Notes: generated by a model from the sequence alone, not told the origin. A stretch of DNA of 6,184 nt from Actinomycetota bacterium (GCA_020200675.1 JAIVIG010000371.1:1-6184), one strand, 5' to 3'; positions 1 to 5,862 are shown, numbered from the stretch's first letter. Translations and numbers: made by a program.

Positions 1-1
1 G

Positions 2-1555
2 TTGTACATGCTCCACAGCTTGCGCAACGAGCTCGGGCTCTCGGCGCGGGTCTACGAGGCCGGCGACGGCGTCGGCGGCACGTGGTACTGGAATCGCTAT
101 CCGGGCGCGCAGAGCGATTCGCCTAGCCACATTTACTCATACTCGTTCTCGGAGGAGCTCCGGCAGGAATGGGAGTGGACCGAGATCTACCCCGATCAGC
201 ACGAGATCCTCAACTACCTTGAGCACGTGACCGACAAGTTCGACCTGAACCGGGACATCCAGCTCTCCACCCGGGTGATCGACGCGAGCTTCGACGAGGA
301 CGCCAAACGGTGGACGATTCGCACCGACACCGGCGACACGGTCACGGCACGGTTCTTCATCGCTGCCGTCGGAGCCCTGTCGTCGGCGAACCCGACGGAT
401 ATCCCGGGCCGCGACACCTTTGCCGGTGAGCGCTACCACACCGGAGAGTGGCCGCACGAGGGCGTCGACTTCACCGGCAAGCGGGTCGGCATCATCGGCA
501 CCGGCGCGACCGGCATCCAGGCCATCCCGCTTATCGCGCAGCAGGCCGACCACCTCACCGTCTTCCAGCGCACCCCCAACTACGCCATCCCGGCCCGCAA
601 CGGCCCGATGGACCCCGAGTTCGAGCAGTGGTACAAGGAAAACTACGACGAGATATGGCGCGAGATACGCCAAACGTTCGCGGGTTTCCAACTCCACTTC
701 ATCGACCACGGCGCCCTGGAGACGTCACCGGAGGAGCGTGAGCGCGCGTACCAGGCCCGGTGGGATCGGGGCGGCTTCGGTCTCTGGCTGGCCAACTACA
801 ACGACATCTTCTTCACCAAGGAAGCCAACGACACCATCTCCGAGTGGCTGCGCAAGAAGATCCAGGAGCGTGTCGACGACCCAGAGACTGCCGAGAAGCT
901 GACCCCTCGCGACCACGCGTTTGGCACAAAGCGGGTACCCTTGGAGACCAACTACTACGAGGCGTTCAACCGCGACAACGTCGAGCTCATTGACGTCCGG
1001 GAAGCGCCGATCCAGGAGATCACCCCGACCGGGCTGCGCACCCAGGACGGCGAGTACACCTTCGACGTCCTGGTGTTCGCCACCGGCTTCGACGCCATAA
1101 CCGGCCCGCTCAACAACATCAACATCCGGGGTCGCGGCGGGCAGCTGCTGCGCGACAAGTGGGCCGAGGGCCCCCGCACGTACCTCGGACTGACCAGCGC
1201 GGACTTTCCCAACCTGTTTATGATAACCGGCCCCCAGAGCCCGTCGGTGCTCTCCAACATGCCCGTGTCCATCGAGCAGCACGTCGAGTGGATCTCGGGG
1301 ATCATCGAGCACATGCGCGAGCGCGGCCTCGAGCTCATCGAGCCGACAGCCCAGGCCGAGGAGGAGTGGACCGACCACGCGCAGGAGGTGGCCTACTCCA
1401 CGCTGTTCCCCCAGTCCGCCACCTGGTACATGGGCGCCAACATCCCCGGCAAACCGCAGGTGTTCCTGCCCTACCTCGGCGGCGTCGGGCCCTACAGGCA
1501 AAAGTGCGACGAGATCGCGGCAAACGACTACGAGGGCTTTGCTTTTACATCATAA
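2..1555 (+). CDS. Type I Baeyer-Villiger monooxygenase (FAD/NADPH), 5'-truncated by window edge
   Basis: Flavin monooxygenase expected to insert one oxygen next to a ketone carbonyl, giving an ester or lactone, using FAD, NADPH and O2 in the cytoplasm. Seen, counting from the first codon in the window: EAGDGVGGTWYWNRYPGAQ (about 19-37) with the following Asp39; the BVMO fingerprint FxGxxxHTxxWP at 140-151; the second Rossmann motif GTGATG at 166-171 (NADPH); KR at 310-311, aligning with the catalytic Arg region of phenylacetone monooxygenase; ATGFD at 360-364; and a typical family C-terminus (FLPYLGGVGPYR, 488-499). The N-terminal FAD motif (GxGxxG) is missing because the gene starts upstream: the first in-window codon TTG reads naturally as Leu of a GG-LYMLH stretch, so it is not a real start. 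About 20 residues are missing from a normal ~540. No lesions seen. Substrate cannot be told from sequence; cyclic or aryl ketones are typical. An SDR remnant follows 98 bp downstream. Confidence 0.93.
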   Translation: MYMLHSLRNELGLSARVYEAGDGVGGTWYWNRYPGAQSDSPSHIYSYSFSEELRQEWEWTEIYPDQHEILNYLEHVTDKFDLNRDIQLSTRVIDASFDEDAKRWTIRTDTGDTVTARFFIAAVGALSSANPTDIPGRDTFAGERYHTGEWPHEGVDFTGKRVGIIGTGATGIQAIPLIAQQADHLTVFQRTPNYAIPARNGPMDPEFEQWYKENYDEIWREIRQTFAGFQLHFIDHGALETSPEERERAYQARWDRGGFGLWLANYNDIFFTKEANDTISEWLRKKIQERVDDPETAEKLTPRDHAFGTKRVPLETNYYEAFNRDNVELIDVREAPIQEITPTGLRTQDGEYTFDVLVFATGFDAITGPLNNINIRGRGGQLLRDKWAEGPRTYLGLTSADFPNLFMITGPQSPSVLSNMPVSIEQHVEWISGIIEHMRERGLELIEPTAQAEEEWTDHAQEVAYSTLFPQSATWYMGANIPGKPQVFLPYLGGVGPYRQKCDEIAANDYEGFAFTS

Positions 1556-1577
1556 CCGGAAGGACGGGCTAAATAGG

Positions 1578-1603
1578 TAACGTAGCGTTGTGAACGTTAT
1601 AGT
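1578..1603 (+). promoter_or_regulatory. Candidate operator palindrome overlapping a -10-like box before the SDR
   Basis: In the 98-bp gap between the monooxygenase and the SDR, TAACGT (1578-1583) and ACGTTA (1594-1599) form a 6-bp inverted repeat with a 10-bp centre. TATAGT (1598-1603), a 5/6 match to a sigma70 -10 box, overlaps its right arm about 50 bp before the SDR start. No good -35 box is seen at normal spacing, so this is a tentative regulator site or internal promoter. Confidence 0.3.
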
Positions 1604-1640
1604 ACGCTGGCGTCAACGGGAAGGGATGCAGAAGCAACGC

Positions 1641-1649
1641 GAGGAGGAG
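1641..1649 (+). promoter_or_regulatory. Ribosome binding site of the SDR
   Basis: GAGGAGGAG lies just upstream of ATG at 1654. This strong purine-rich Shine-Dalgarno fixes the original start of the disrupted SDR gene and shows it was an independently translated gene rather than a random remnant. Confidence 0.8.
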
Positions 1650-1653
1650 AACA

Positions 1654-2417
1654 ATGGGGCGTCTTTCGAGTAAGGTTGCGATCATCACCGGCGCGGCGGT
1701 CGGGTTGGGCAAGGCGATAGCTACGCGCATGGCCGAGCAGGAAGCATCGGTCGCCATCCTGGACCTGCAGGAGTAAGAAGGCCGCGCGCTGGCCGAAGAG
1801 CTTTCGGGAAACGGGGCAGAGGCGCGGTTCTGGCGCTGTGACGTAACCAGTGAGGCCGAGATCAAATCGACGTTCGGCGAGATCGCCGAGCGGTTCGGCA
1901 GGATCGACGTCCTGGTGAACAACGCGGGGATCGAGGGCGCGAACAAGCCCACGCACGAAGTATCCGAGCAAGAGTGGGATCAGGTCATGGCGGTGAACGT
2001 CAAGGGTGTCTTCCTGTGTACCAAGCACGCCGTCCCGCACATGCAGAACGCCGGGAGCGGCAGCATTATCAATATATCCTCGATCTACGGCCTTGTTGGG
2101 GGACCGGATGTTCCGCTGTACCACGCCTCCAAGGGCGCGGTGCGTCTCATGAGCAAGACCGACGCCCTGACCTACGCGGGCGACCGCATCCGCGTGAACT
2201 CGATCCACCCGGGCTTCGTCTGGACGTCGATGGTGGACCGCTACGTCAGCGAGAAGATCCTGAGGCAGCCCGCCCGATGATCGACGCGGCGCACCCGCTG
2301 GGCCACATGGGAGAGCCGGACGACATCGCCTGGGGTGCGGTCTACCTGGCCTCCGACGAGGCGAAGTTCGTCACTGGCGCCGAACTCGTCATCGATGGAG
2401 ACTACACGGCACAATGA
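1654..2417 (+). pseudogene. Short-chain dehydrogenase/reductase, broken by a nonsense codon and a frameshift
   Basis: Classical SDR, an NAD(P)-dependent alcohol/ketone oxidoreductase. Read through its lesions it gives about 254 codons, the normal family size. Seen: cofactor motif TGAAVGLG (residues 12-19), NNAG (89-92), catalytic Ser143, Tyr156 and Lys160 (YHASK), and the C-terminal signature region with HPLGHMGEP and FVTGAELVIDGDYTAQ. Two lesions: TAA at 1774-1776 (codon 41, after ILDLQE) and a frame change near 2265-2280, where the upstream frame stops at 2278-2280 (TGA) while the family sequence resumes in the frame containing MIDAAHPLG from 2277. The shift equals loss of 1 base (modulo 3), and the junction looks a few residues short compared with homologues, so a small deletion is likely. 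Every catalytic residue is otherwise kept, so decay is recent or these are sequence errors. It probably supplied the ketone substrate for the adjacent monooxygenase. Confidence 0.88.
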
Positions 2418-2432
2418 CGAGAGGTCGGACGC

Positions 2433-2469
2433 GGTCAGTGTCGGGCGGCGTACCAGCGGCGACCTGACC
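2433..2469 (+). terminator. Weak hairpin in the convergent gap after the SDR
   Basis: GGTCAG (2433-2438) pairs with CTGACC (2464-2469), and after a one-base bulge GTCG (2440-2443) pairs with CGAC (2460-2463), leaving a 16-nt loop. It sits 15 bp beyond the SDR stop, in the 122-bp gap between converging genes, but no T-run follows, so intrinsic termination is uncertain. Confidence 0.3.
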
Positions 2470-2539
2470 TTCGGCGGCCCCTGGCAAGATTCACGCCTCG
2501 GCTCCCTTCCGATGGTTCCCATCGCATCGTTCGCGCCGG

Positions 2540-3352
2540 CTACCCGGCCACCACCGGACGGCACACCTCGCAGGGCCTGAAGCCGGCGTTTGTCGCCGCC
2601 TCCGCCGAGCGGAAGCGCCGGCGGTTTTCGGGCTTTATCCTCCGGGCGTTGCGGCAGGTGGCGTGGCAGAAGATCCCCGTGGTAGGCGTGGCGAGGTACG
2701 GAGAGCCGGCCAGCTCCCCTACCGGCACGCCCTCCCCTTCGAGCAGCCCGACTTTCTCCTCGGCGCCGAAGGCGTAATGTCCGGTGGTGCCGTCGTTCCT
2801 GACCACCCGGTGACAGGGGACGACGAGCGGGACGGGGTTGTTCGCCATCACCGATCCCACGGCGCGGGAGGCTTTAGGAGATCCGGCCTCGCGCGCTACC
2901 CAGGCGTAGGGCCTGACTTCGCCGCGAGGGATCCCCTTTACTATCTCCAGCACCCGCCGCTGGAAGGGTGTCGTACCCGAAAGGTCCGCCGGGACCTCGA
3001 CCTTCTCACCGGCGAGCGCGGCGGCCACCCGCTCGGCGAGCCTGCGCGTCGTCTCGTCCGTGCCCCACGAGAGGAGCCGGCCGAAACGTTCTCTGTAGCG
3101 CCGGGCGAACCCCTCGGGCGAGGCGGCCTTCCCCACCAGGCGCACGCCTCTCTCGCTCACCCCGACGTAGACCTCGCCCAGAGGCGAGCCGCACGAGAAC
3201 AGCCGGTCGGTCCCGCACGCGAGCGCGCGCTCGACCGGTTCACCAGGGTCTCCTCGTGACGCTTCGAGGCGCGTAGCCGCGTCCCTGAGCAACTCTACTG
3301 CACGCTCCTCGTCGGGGCGCTCGCCGAAACCGGGCGATCCTTCGTTGTTCAT
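2540..3352 (-). CDS. O6-alkylguanine-DNA alkyltransferase with C-terminal Ada-type zinc domain
   Basis: Suicide DNA-repair protein that moves alkyl groups from O6-alkylguanine to its own cysteine. Order in the 270 residues: a charged, probably helical N-terminus (about 12-33); the RNase-H-like N-domain of the Ogt/MGMT family from SPLGEVYVGVSERGV (56-70); then the DNA-binding/active-site domain (129-208) with Tyr149, arginine finger Arg163 (PKASRAVG), Asn172, active-site PCHR with Cys180-His181, and Glu207, the full catalytic set. A second domain follows at 219-266: TTGIFC-x3-C then C-x2-C (Cys229, 233, 261, 264), with spacing almost that of E. coli Ada (38, 42, 69, 72); Cys229 would be the methylphosphotriester acceptor. 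In Ada this domain is N-terminal and followed by an AraC-type HTH; here it is C-terminal and no HTH exists. ATG directly follows the sigma-factor TAG, with GGAGG 7 nt upstream, so the two genes are translationally coupled. Confidence 0.93.
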   Translation of the reverse strand: MNNEGSPGFGERPDEERAVELLRDAATRLEASRGDPGEPVERALACGTDRLFSCGSPLGEVYVGVSERGVRLVGKAASPEGFARRYRERFGRLLSWGTDETTRRLAERVAAALAGEKVEVPADLSGTTPFQRRVLEIVKGIPRGEVRPYAWVAREAGSPKASRAVGSVMANNPVPLVVPCHRVVRNDGTTGHYAFGAEEKVGLLEGEGVPVGELAGSPYLATPTTGIFCHATCRNARRIKPENRRRFRSAEAATNAGFRPCEVCRPVVAG

Positions 3353-3961
3353 CTAACGACCTCCGTTTCCGTCTGATCTGTCCGACAACATAACGCCGAG
3401 CCGCCCGATACCCCGGCGCACCAGGGTCTTGCAGGTGTTCTCGGGCCAGCCGGTCGTCTCGGCGATCTCGGCGTAGGGCAAGTCCTCCAGGTACCGCAGC
3501 GCCACGGCTACCCGCTGGCGCTCGGACAACCGCCCCAGCGCCTCGAGCGCATCCATCCAGGCCTCCTTCTCCGCGCCGGAAGTGGAGCCCGACGCGATCT
3601 CGAAGCTCTCGTCGGTCCTCTCCGGCGTCTCGGCTACGGGCACCTCGCGGCGACTGTCGCGCCAGACGTTGCGCACCACGTTCAGGACGATGCGGTACAG
3701 CCAGGGGCGCAAGTAGAGGGCCTCGATTCGTTCCTCCGGGTATTTCCCAAGAGCGACAAAGGCCCTCTCGAACGCCGTCTGCACGGCGTCCTCGGCGGCG
3801 AGCGCGTCTCGCAGCAAGGCCCGGGCGTAGCGGCAGAGCTCGGCGTGGTGCCGCTCCACCAGCTCCCCGGGCGCGCCGGGGTCGCCATCCGCCAGGCGTT
3901 TTGCCAGCGGATCTTCACTCCTCATATCTTCCGCACTCTCGAGTTCGGTTTCCATACCCAT
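3353..3961 (-). CDS. ECF-type RNA polymerase sigma factor
   Basis: Extracytoplasmic-function sigma70 factor that would direct core RNA polymerase to a small regulon. Counting from the chosen ATG at 3961 (about 202 residues): region 2 at roughly 33-105 (ELVERHHAEL, then AAEDAVQTAFERAF, then LRPWLYRIVLNVVRNVWRD), an acidic Ser/Thr-rich linker at about 106-135, and region 4 at about 137-194 with LSERQRVAVALRYLEDLPYA, a helix-turn-helix over EIAETTGWPENTCKTLVRRG, and a short polar tail. There is no region 1 or 3 and no C-terminal extension. The frame is open to 4075, but the extra 38 residues do not look like sigma sequence; ATGs at 3955 and 3925 are also possible, and none has a strong Shine-Dalgarno. 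The gene immediately downstream, where an anti-sigma factor is usual, is the Ogt/Ada-Zn repair protein; no recognisable anti-sigma gene lies in the window. Confidence 0.9.
   Translation of the reverse strand: MGMETELESAEDMRSEDPLAKRLADGDPGAPGELVERHHAELCRYARALLRDALAAEDAVQTAFERAFVALGKYPEERIEALYLRPWLYRIVLNVVRNVWRDSRREVPVAETPERTDESFEIASGSTSGAEKEAWMDALEALGRLSERQRVAVALRYLEDLPYAEIAETTGWPENTCKTLVRRGIGRLGVMLSDRSDGNGGR
3360..3364 (-). promoter_or_regulatory. Ribosome binding site of the alkyltransferase, inside the sigma gene
   Basis: On the minus strand GGAGG lies 7 nt before the ATG at 3352-3350 and within the last codons of the sigma factor. The sigma stop codon (TAG, 3355-3353) abuts the ATG with no spacer. 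This fixes the start and implies coupled translation of the pair. Confidence 0.8.
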
Positions 3962-3989
3962 ACAACACCGCGGCAGCGCGGAAAGTTTC

Positions 3990-4011
3990 ACGCTGGCGAA
4001 GAAAATGTTCC
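3990..4011 (-). promoter_or_regulatory. Possible ECF-type promoter (autoregulation) ahead of the sigma gene
   Basis: On the minus strand GGAAC (4011-4007), the usual ECF -35 core, is followed after 14 nt by CGT (3992-3990), an ECF-like -10 core, ending about 28 nt before the ATG at 3961. The spacer is 1-3 nt shorter than typical, so this is only suggestive. Confidence 0.25.
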
Positions 4012-4060
4012 GCTCAACGCGTGTTTCGCACCTCGGTGAGCCCTGGACGTCTGAGTCCTG

Positions 4061-4066
4061 ATTGTA
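4061..4066 (-). promoter_or_regulatory. Possible housekeeping -10 box for the sigma operon
   Basis: TACAAT on the minus strand (4066-4061) is a 5/6 match to TATAAT, about 100 bp before the chosen sigma start. No convincing -35 box is present. If used, transcription would begin near 4054, inside the open frame that extends to 4075, which argues against an ATG at 4075 as the start. Confidence 0.25.
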
Positions 4067-4134
4067 CCCCTGCACTCGATCTAGCCGCCGAGAGATGCGA
4101 GACCCTGCGGGACCGCTCTTTAGTAGTAATGAGA

Positions 4135-4164
4135 TTGACAGTCGAATTCGCGATTCTTTATTGT
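4135..4164 (+). promoter_or_regulatory. Sigma70-like promoter of the small metzincin gene
   Basis: A perfect TTGACA (4135-4140) is followed after 18 bp by TATTGT (4159-4164; 4/6 to TATAAT), in a locally AT-rich stretch. Transcription would begin near 4171, giving a leader of about 50 nt with the Shine-Dalgarno at 4210-4216. Confidence 0.5.
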
Positions 4165-4209
4165 TATCCTGCTGACTCGGACATCTTCAGGCGTCGCGAA
4201 CCAAGAACC

Positions 4210-4216
4210 AGGAGGG
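4210..4216 (+). promoter_or_regulatory. Ribosome binding site of the small metzincin
   Basis: AGGAGGG lies 7 nt before the ATG at 4224. It is near-perfect and decides the start, which places the signal peptide correctly in frame. Confidence 0.85.
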
Positions 4217-4223
4217 GGCGAAG

Positions 4224-4643
4224 ATGATAAAGAGGACGATGGCGTCGTGGGTCGAGGCGGCGCGTAGGGCGGCGAAGCTCTCTATAGCGGCCCTTATCGC
4301 CGCCACGGGTATGGTGTTGGCGACGACGGGCGGCGCGGGCGCGGCGGAGATCGGTTTCTTGACCCCGGACAGCGACATAGGCTTCGCGGACAGCGACGGC
4401 GATGTCCCCATCTACCGCAACTGTTTCCCCGGCGACCTGGGCGCGCTCTACGTCCCGTACTACGACGGCAACAGCATCATCGGCAGCATCTTGGTCAACG
4501 AGTGCGCCATAGAGAGGCTCGGTGTGGGACCAAACGACCTCGCGCTGTTGATAGAGCACGAGATGGGACATGCTCGGGGCCTCACCCACAGCGACGACCC
4601 CAACGACATCATGTACCCGTACCTGCCCGTCACAGGGACTTAG
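4224..4643 (+). CDS. Small secreted metzincin-like zinc metallopeptidase (139 aa)
   Basis: Predicted exported zinc peptidase of matrixin/metzincin type. A Sec signal peptide covers residues 1 to about 40 (basic start, hydrophobic LSIAALIAATGMVLATTG, cleavage probably near AGA-AE). The mature chain of about 99 residues has two cysteines (Cys67, Cys94), a possible disulfide, then the zinc motif HEMGHARGLTH at 112-122 (ligands His112, His116, His122; general base Glu113) and a Met-turn in DIMYP with Met130. All catalytic marks are intact, but the mature part is much smaller than usual matrixin catalytic domains (about 160 residues), and the chain ends 9 residues after the Met-turn. No propeptide with a cysteine switch is seen. 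It could be a minimal enzyme or a remnant. It has its own promoter and a hairpin after the stop, so it is probably a single-gene unit, converging on another metzincin-like gene. Substrate unknown. Confidence 0.8.
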   Translation: MIKRTMASWVEAARRAAKLSIAALIAATGMVLATTGGAGAAEIGFLTPDSDIGFADSDGDVPIYRNCFPGDLGALYVPYYDGNSIIGSILVNECAIERLGVGPNDLALLIEHEMGHARGLTHSDDPNDIMYPYLPVTGT

Positions 4644-4678
4644 CCAGCGTAGAAAAGCCTCGAAAACCAGGTGCGAGA

Positions 4679-4711
4679 AGACGGGCCGGAGCATAAAGTT
4701 TCGGCCCGTCT
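4679..4711 (+). terminator. Terminator-like hairpin after the small metzincin
   Basis: A 12-bp stem (4679-4690 with 4700-4711, one G-T wobble; core AGACGGGCCG / CGGCCCGTCT) encloses a 9-nt loop, 36 bp beyond the stop at 4643. The stem is GC-rich and strong, but what follows (CTATCCC) has no T-run, so termination efficiency is uncertain. Confidence 0.55.
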
Positions 4712-4733
4712 CTATCCCAGCAACTCGAACTTA

Positions 4734-4904
4734 CGAGAAGCCTTCAGCCTGTTGAAAAACTCGACCCAGGCACCTCCATGGCTGCATAGACTAGCTCTAG
4801 AGGCTCCAAATCGGGCTTTAGAGGCCCGAAACAGGCGTTTTTGTACGCGAATCGAGGGCCGGAAGCAGTAACGGGGAGTTTTTCAACAGCCAGTAGTCTT
4901 CTCG
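4734..4904. mobile_element. MITE-like element with ~29-bp inverted ends
   Basis: A non-coding element bounded by inverted repeats: CTGTTGAAAAACTC (4749-4762) is perfectly inverted at 4876-4889. Outward the match continues with four mismatches, so arms 4734-4762 and 4876-4904 agree at 25 of 29 positions. The interior (about 113 bp) has no credible gene but holds a small hairpin (TCGGGC 4811-4816 / GCCCGA 4824-4829) and a 16-bp quasi-direct repeat at 4795-4810 and 4816-4831 (13/16). A related copy starts at 6064. Ends reading TGTTGAAAAA resemble, from memory, termini of some DDE-transposase insertion sequences such as IS1182-like elements; this is not verified. No clear target duplication is seen, so the true ends could be either the 14-bp core (141 bp) or the 29-bp arms (171 bp). 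Confidence 0.65.
4795..4831. repeat. Quasi-direct 16-bp repeat inside the MITE-like element
   Basis: CTCTAGAGGCTCCAAA (4795-4810) recurs as CTTTAGAGGCCCGAAA (4816-4831), 13 of 16 identical, with a 21-bp period of about two helical turns. The 6-bp hairpin at 4811-4829 overlaps the second copy. Could be a protein-binding pair or an internal duplication. Confidence 0.35.
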
Positions 4905-4927
4905 GAACTCAAGGCCAAGAGGGTATG

Positions 4928-4965
4928 AAAAGAGGGCTGGAGCTATGATGCCCCGGCCCTCTTTT
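4928..4965. terminator. Bidirectional intrinsic terminator between converging metzincin genes
   Basis: AAAAGAGGGCTGG (4928-4940) pairs with CCGGCCCTCTTTT (4953-4965): a 13-bp stem with one G-T wobble and a 12-nt loop. It has an A-run on one side and a T-run on the other, so it can terminate transcripts from both directions. On the minus strand its upstream arm lies within the last codons of the Q-type gene and the TAG stop (4945-4943) falls in the loop. Confidence 0.8.
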
Positions 4966-5815
4966 CTTCTTCTCCATCCGCCAGGATCACGAACGTGACC
5001 AACTTATTTCCGTTACCAAAGTCGCGCTCGTAGACTTCCAGCCGCCCGTTGGGGGACCTCCGCTGCAGCTGGCCCCACTGCGCGCGCTCGTTGAAATTGC
5101 CCCGGTTCGCCGCACCGGGCAGCGTGCTCGCGGCGCTCGTGTTGCTGACGGTGGACGTCTTGTCGAGGTGGGTGTAGATCTTCGTTAACTGGTCGTAGTC
5201 ATGCTGATTCGGCCACTGGTCCTTGGTGGCTGTCGGTTCGGCGTAGTCCATACACGTGCCTTGGCTTGAGCCGTCCTCGGAGGTGTGAGCAAGGCCAAAG
5301 GTGTGGCCGATCTCCTGGCACATCACCTGTTGTTTCGAATAGTCGCTGTACTTTCCGGTGTCGTAATACGTATCGTTCACCTTAGCCGCGCCCTGATAGA
5401 TGTGGTTGGGGGCCTTGATCCAGATCTGTCCCAGGCCGAGCCAGCCAGTGGAGCCATAAGCCGCGTTGCAGACCTCCACCCGCCCACTCGTCGGCACGCA
5501 TTTGGTCGGGTCCTTTCCGCTGGCGACGACCTTCGTGTCTAGTACGGTCGAGTCAGTCCAATCGTGCGTGGTGTTGTCCGAGGGGACGTACGCCTTGGAG
5601 TTGGACGCAGCGGTTTCGAGGTAAGTCTGCCATTTGTCCGACACGTTATCGCCCAGTTGCAGCGTGTATGTGTTACCGGTGCGCGCCCAATGATATTTCG
5701 ACCACGAATGATTCGCTTCCGCGGTGGATGAAAAGGCAGCTAGTGCGAGCAAGGTAGCGAATGCGACCCCGACGAAAACGGCGATCGGCAAACGCAGCCG
5801 GGTCATTGCGAACAT
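4943..5815 (-). CDS. Secreted metzincin-like protein with Gln in place of the first zinc His (QEIGH)
   Basis: 290 residues, exported. The signal peptide is about 1-34 (MTRLR basic start, hydrophobic LPIAVFVGVAFATLLALAAF, cleavage near AEA-NH). The middle region carries CQEIGHTFGLAH at 166-177 and TCMDY at 187-191. This has metzincin layout (xExxHxxGxxH plus a Met near Met189), but the first zinc ligand is Gln167, not His; His171, His177 and Glu168 are kept. Cys106/116 and Cys166/188 could form two disulfides. I recall similar CQE(I/V)GHTFGL...GTCMDY sequences as a recurring family, so the Gln is probably a family trait and not a chance mutation; activity is doubtful or depends on altered metal binding. 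The last ~70 residues are polar, with a charged tail. ATG at 5815 is chosen (purine-rich AGAAGAAGAG upstream); ATG at 5806 is possible. GC of sampled stretches is about 52-58%, lower than the neighbours, and related repeats flank it, suggesting transfer. Confidence 0.8.
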   Translation of the reverse strand: MFAMTRLRLPIAVFVGVAFATLLALAAFSSTAEANHSWSKYHWARTGNTYTLQLGDNVSDKWQTYLETAASNSKAYVPSDNTTHDWTDSTVLDTKVVASGKDPTKCVPTSGRVEVCNAAYGSTGWLGLGQIWIKAPNHIYQGAAKVNDTYYDTGKYSDYSKQQVMCQEIGHTFGLAHTSEDGSSQGTCMDYAEPTATKDQWPNQHDYDQLTKIYTHLDKTSTVSNTSAASTLPGAANRGNFNERAQWGQLQRRSPNGRLEVYERDFGNGNKLVTFVILADGEEEKRAGAS

Positions 5816-5862
5816 TCGAAACTCTTCTTCTCTAGGGTGGCCGTGCGTCTCGATTTCTTGCC

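Noticed and set aside
2..10. TTG (or ATG at 8) as the real start of the monooxygenase
   Set aside because: The sequence joins smoothly to the usual GG-LYMLH segment after the FAD GxGxxG motif, so the gene begins upstream of the window.
725..1501. Long open frame on the minus strand (258 aa)
   Set aside because: Antisense shadow of the monooxygenase, a common effect of GC-rich codon use; the product shows no recognisable domain and no ribosome binding site was assigned.
1774..1776. Recoded or programmed readthrough of TAA
   Set aside because: No stimulatory structure or known context, and a second lesion exists downstream, so decay or error is simpler.
1915..2280. Independent small SDR gene starting at the NNAG motif
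   Set aside because: The start would be an internal GTG (Val before NNAG) with no Shine-Dalgarno and no cofactor domain; it is the middle of the broken SDR.
2510..2524. CGATGG-TTC-CCATCG hairpin after the repair gene
   Set aside because: Only a 6-bp stem with a 3-nt loop and no T-run; too weak to call a terminator.
2581..2625. GCCGGCG...CGCCGGC inverted repeat as terminator of the repair gene
   Set aside because: Lies inside the coding region of the Ada zinc domain and has a long loop; it reflects GC-rich coding sequence.
3962..4075. 38-residue N-terminal extension of the sigma factor
   Set aside because: Composition is unlike sigma sequence and it overlaps candidate promoter boxes; the start at 3961 (or 3955, 3925) is more likely.
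4671..4871. Small ORF across the MITE-like element
   Set aside because: Runs through a hairpin and an inverted-repeat arm, lacks a ribosome binding site and has no recognisable domain.
4734..4904. CRISPR repeat or attachment site
   Set aside because: Only two related copies in the window, with inverted ends and no spacer array, integrase or tRNA; a MITE-like element explains it better.
5285..5542. 85-aa frame on the plus strand
   Set aside because: Antisense to the zinc-site region of the Q-type gene, with no start signal.
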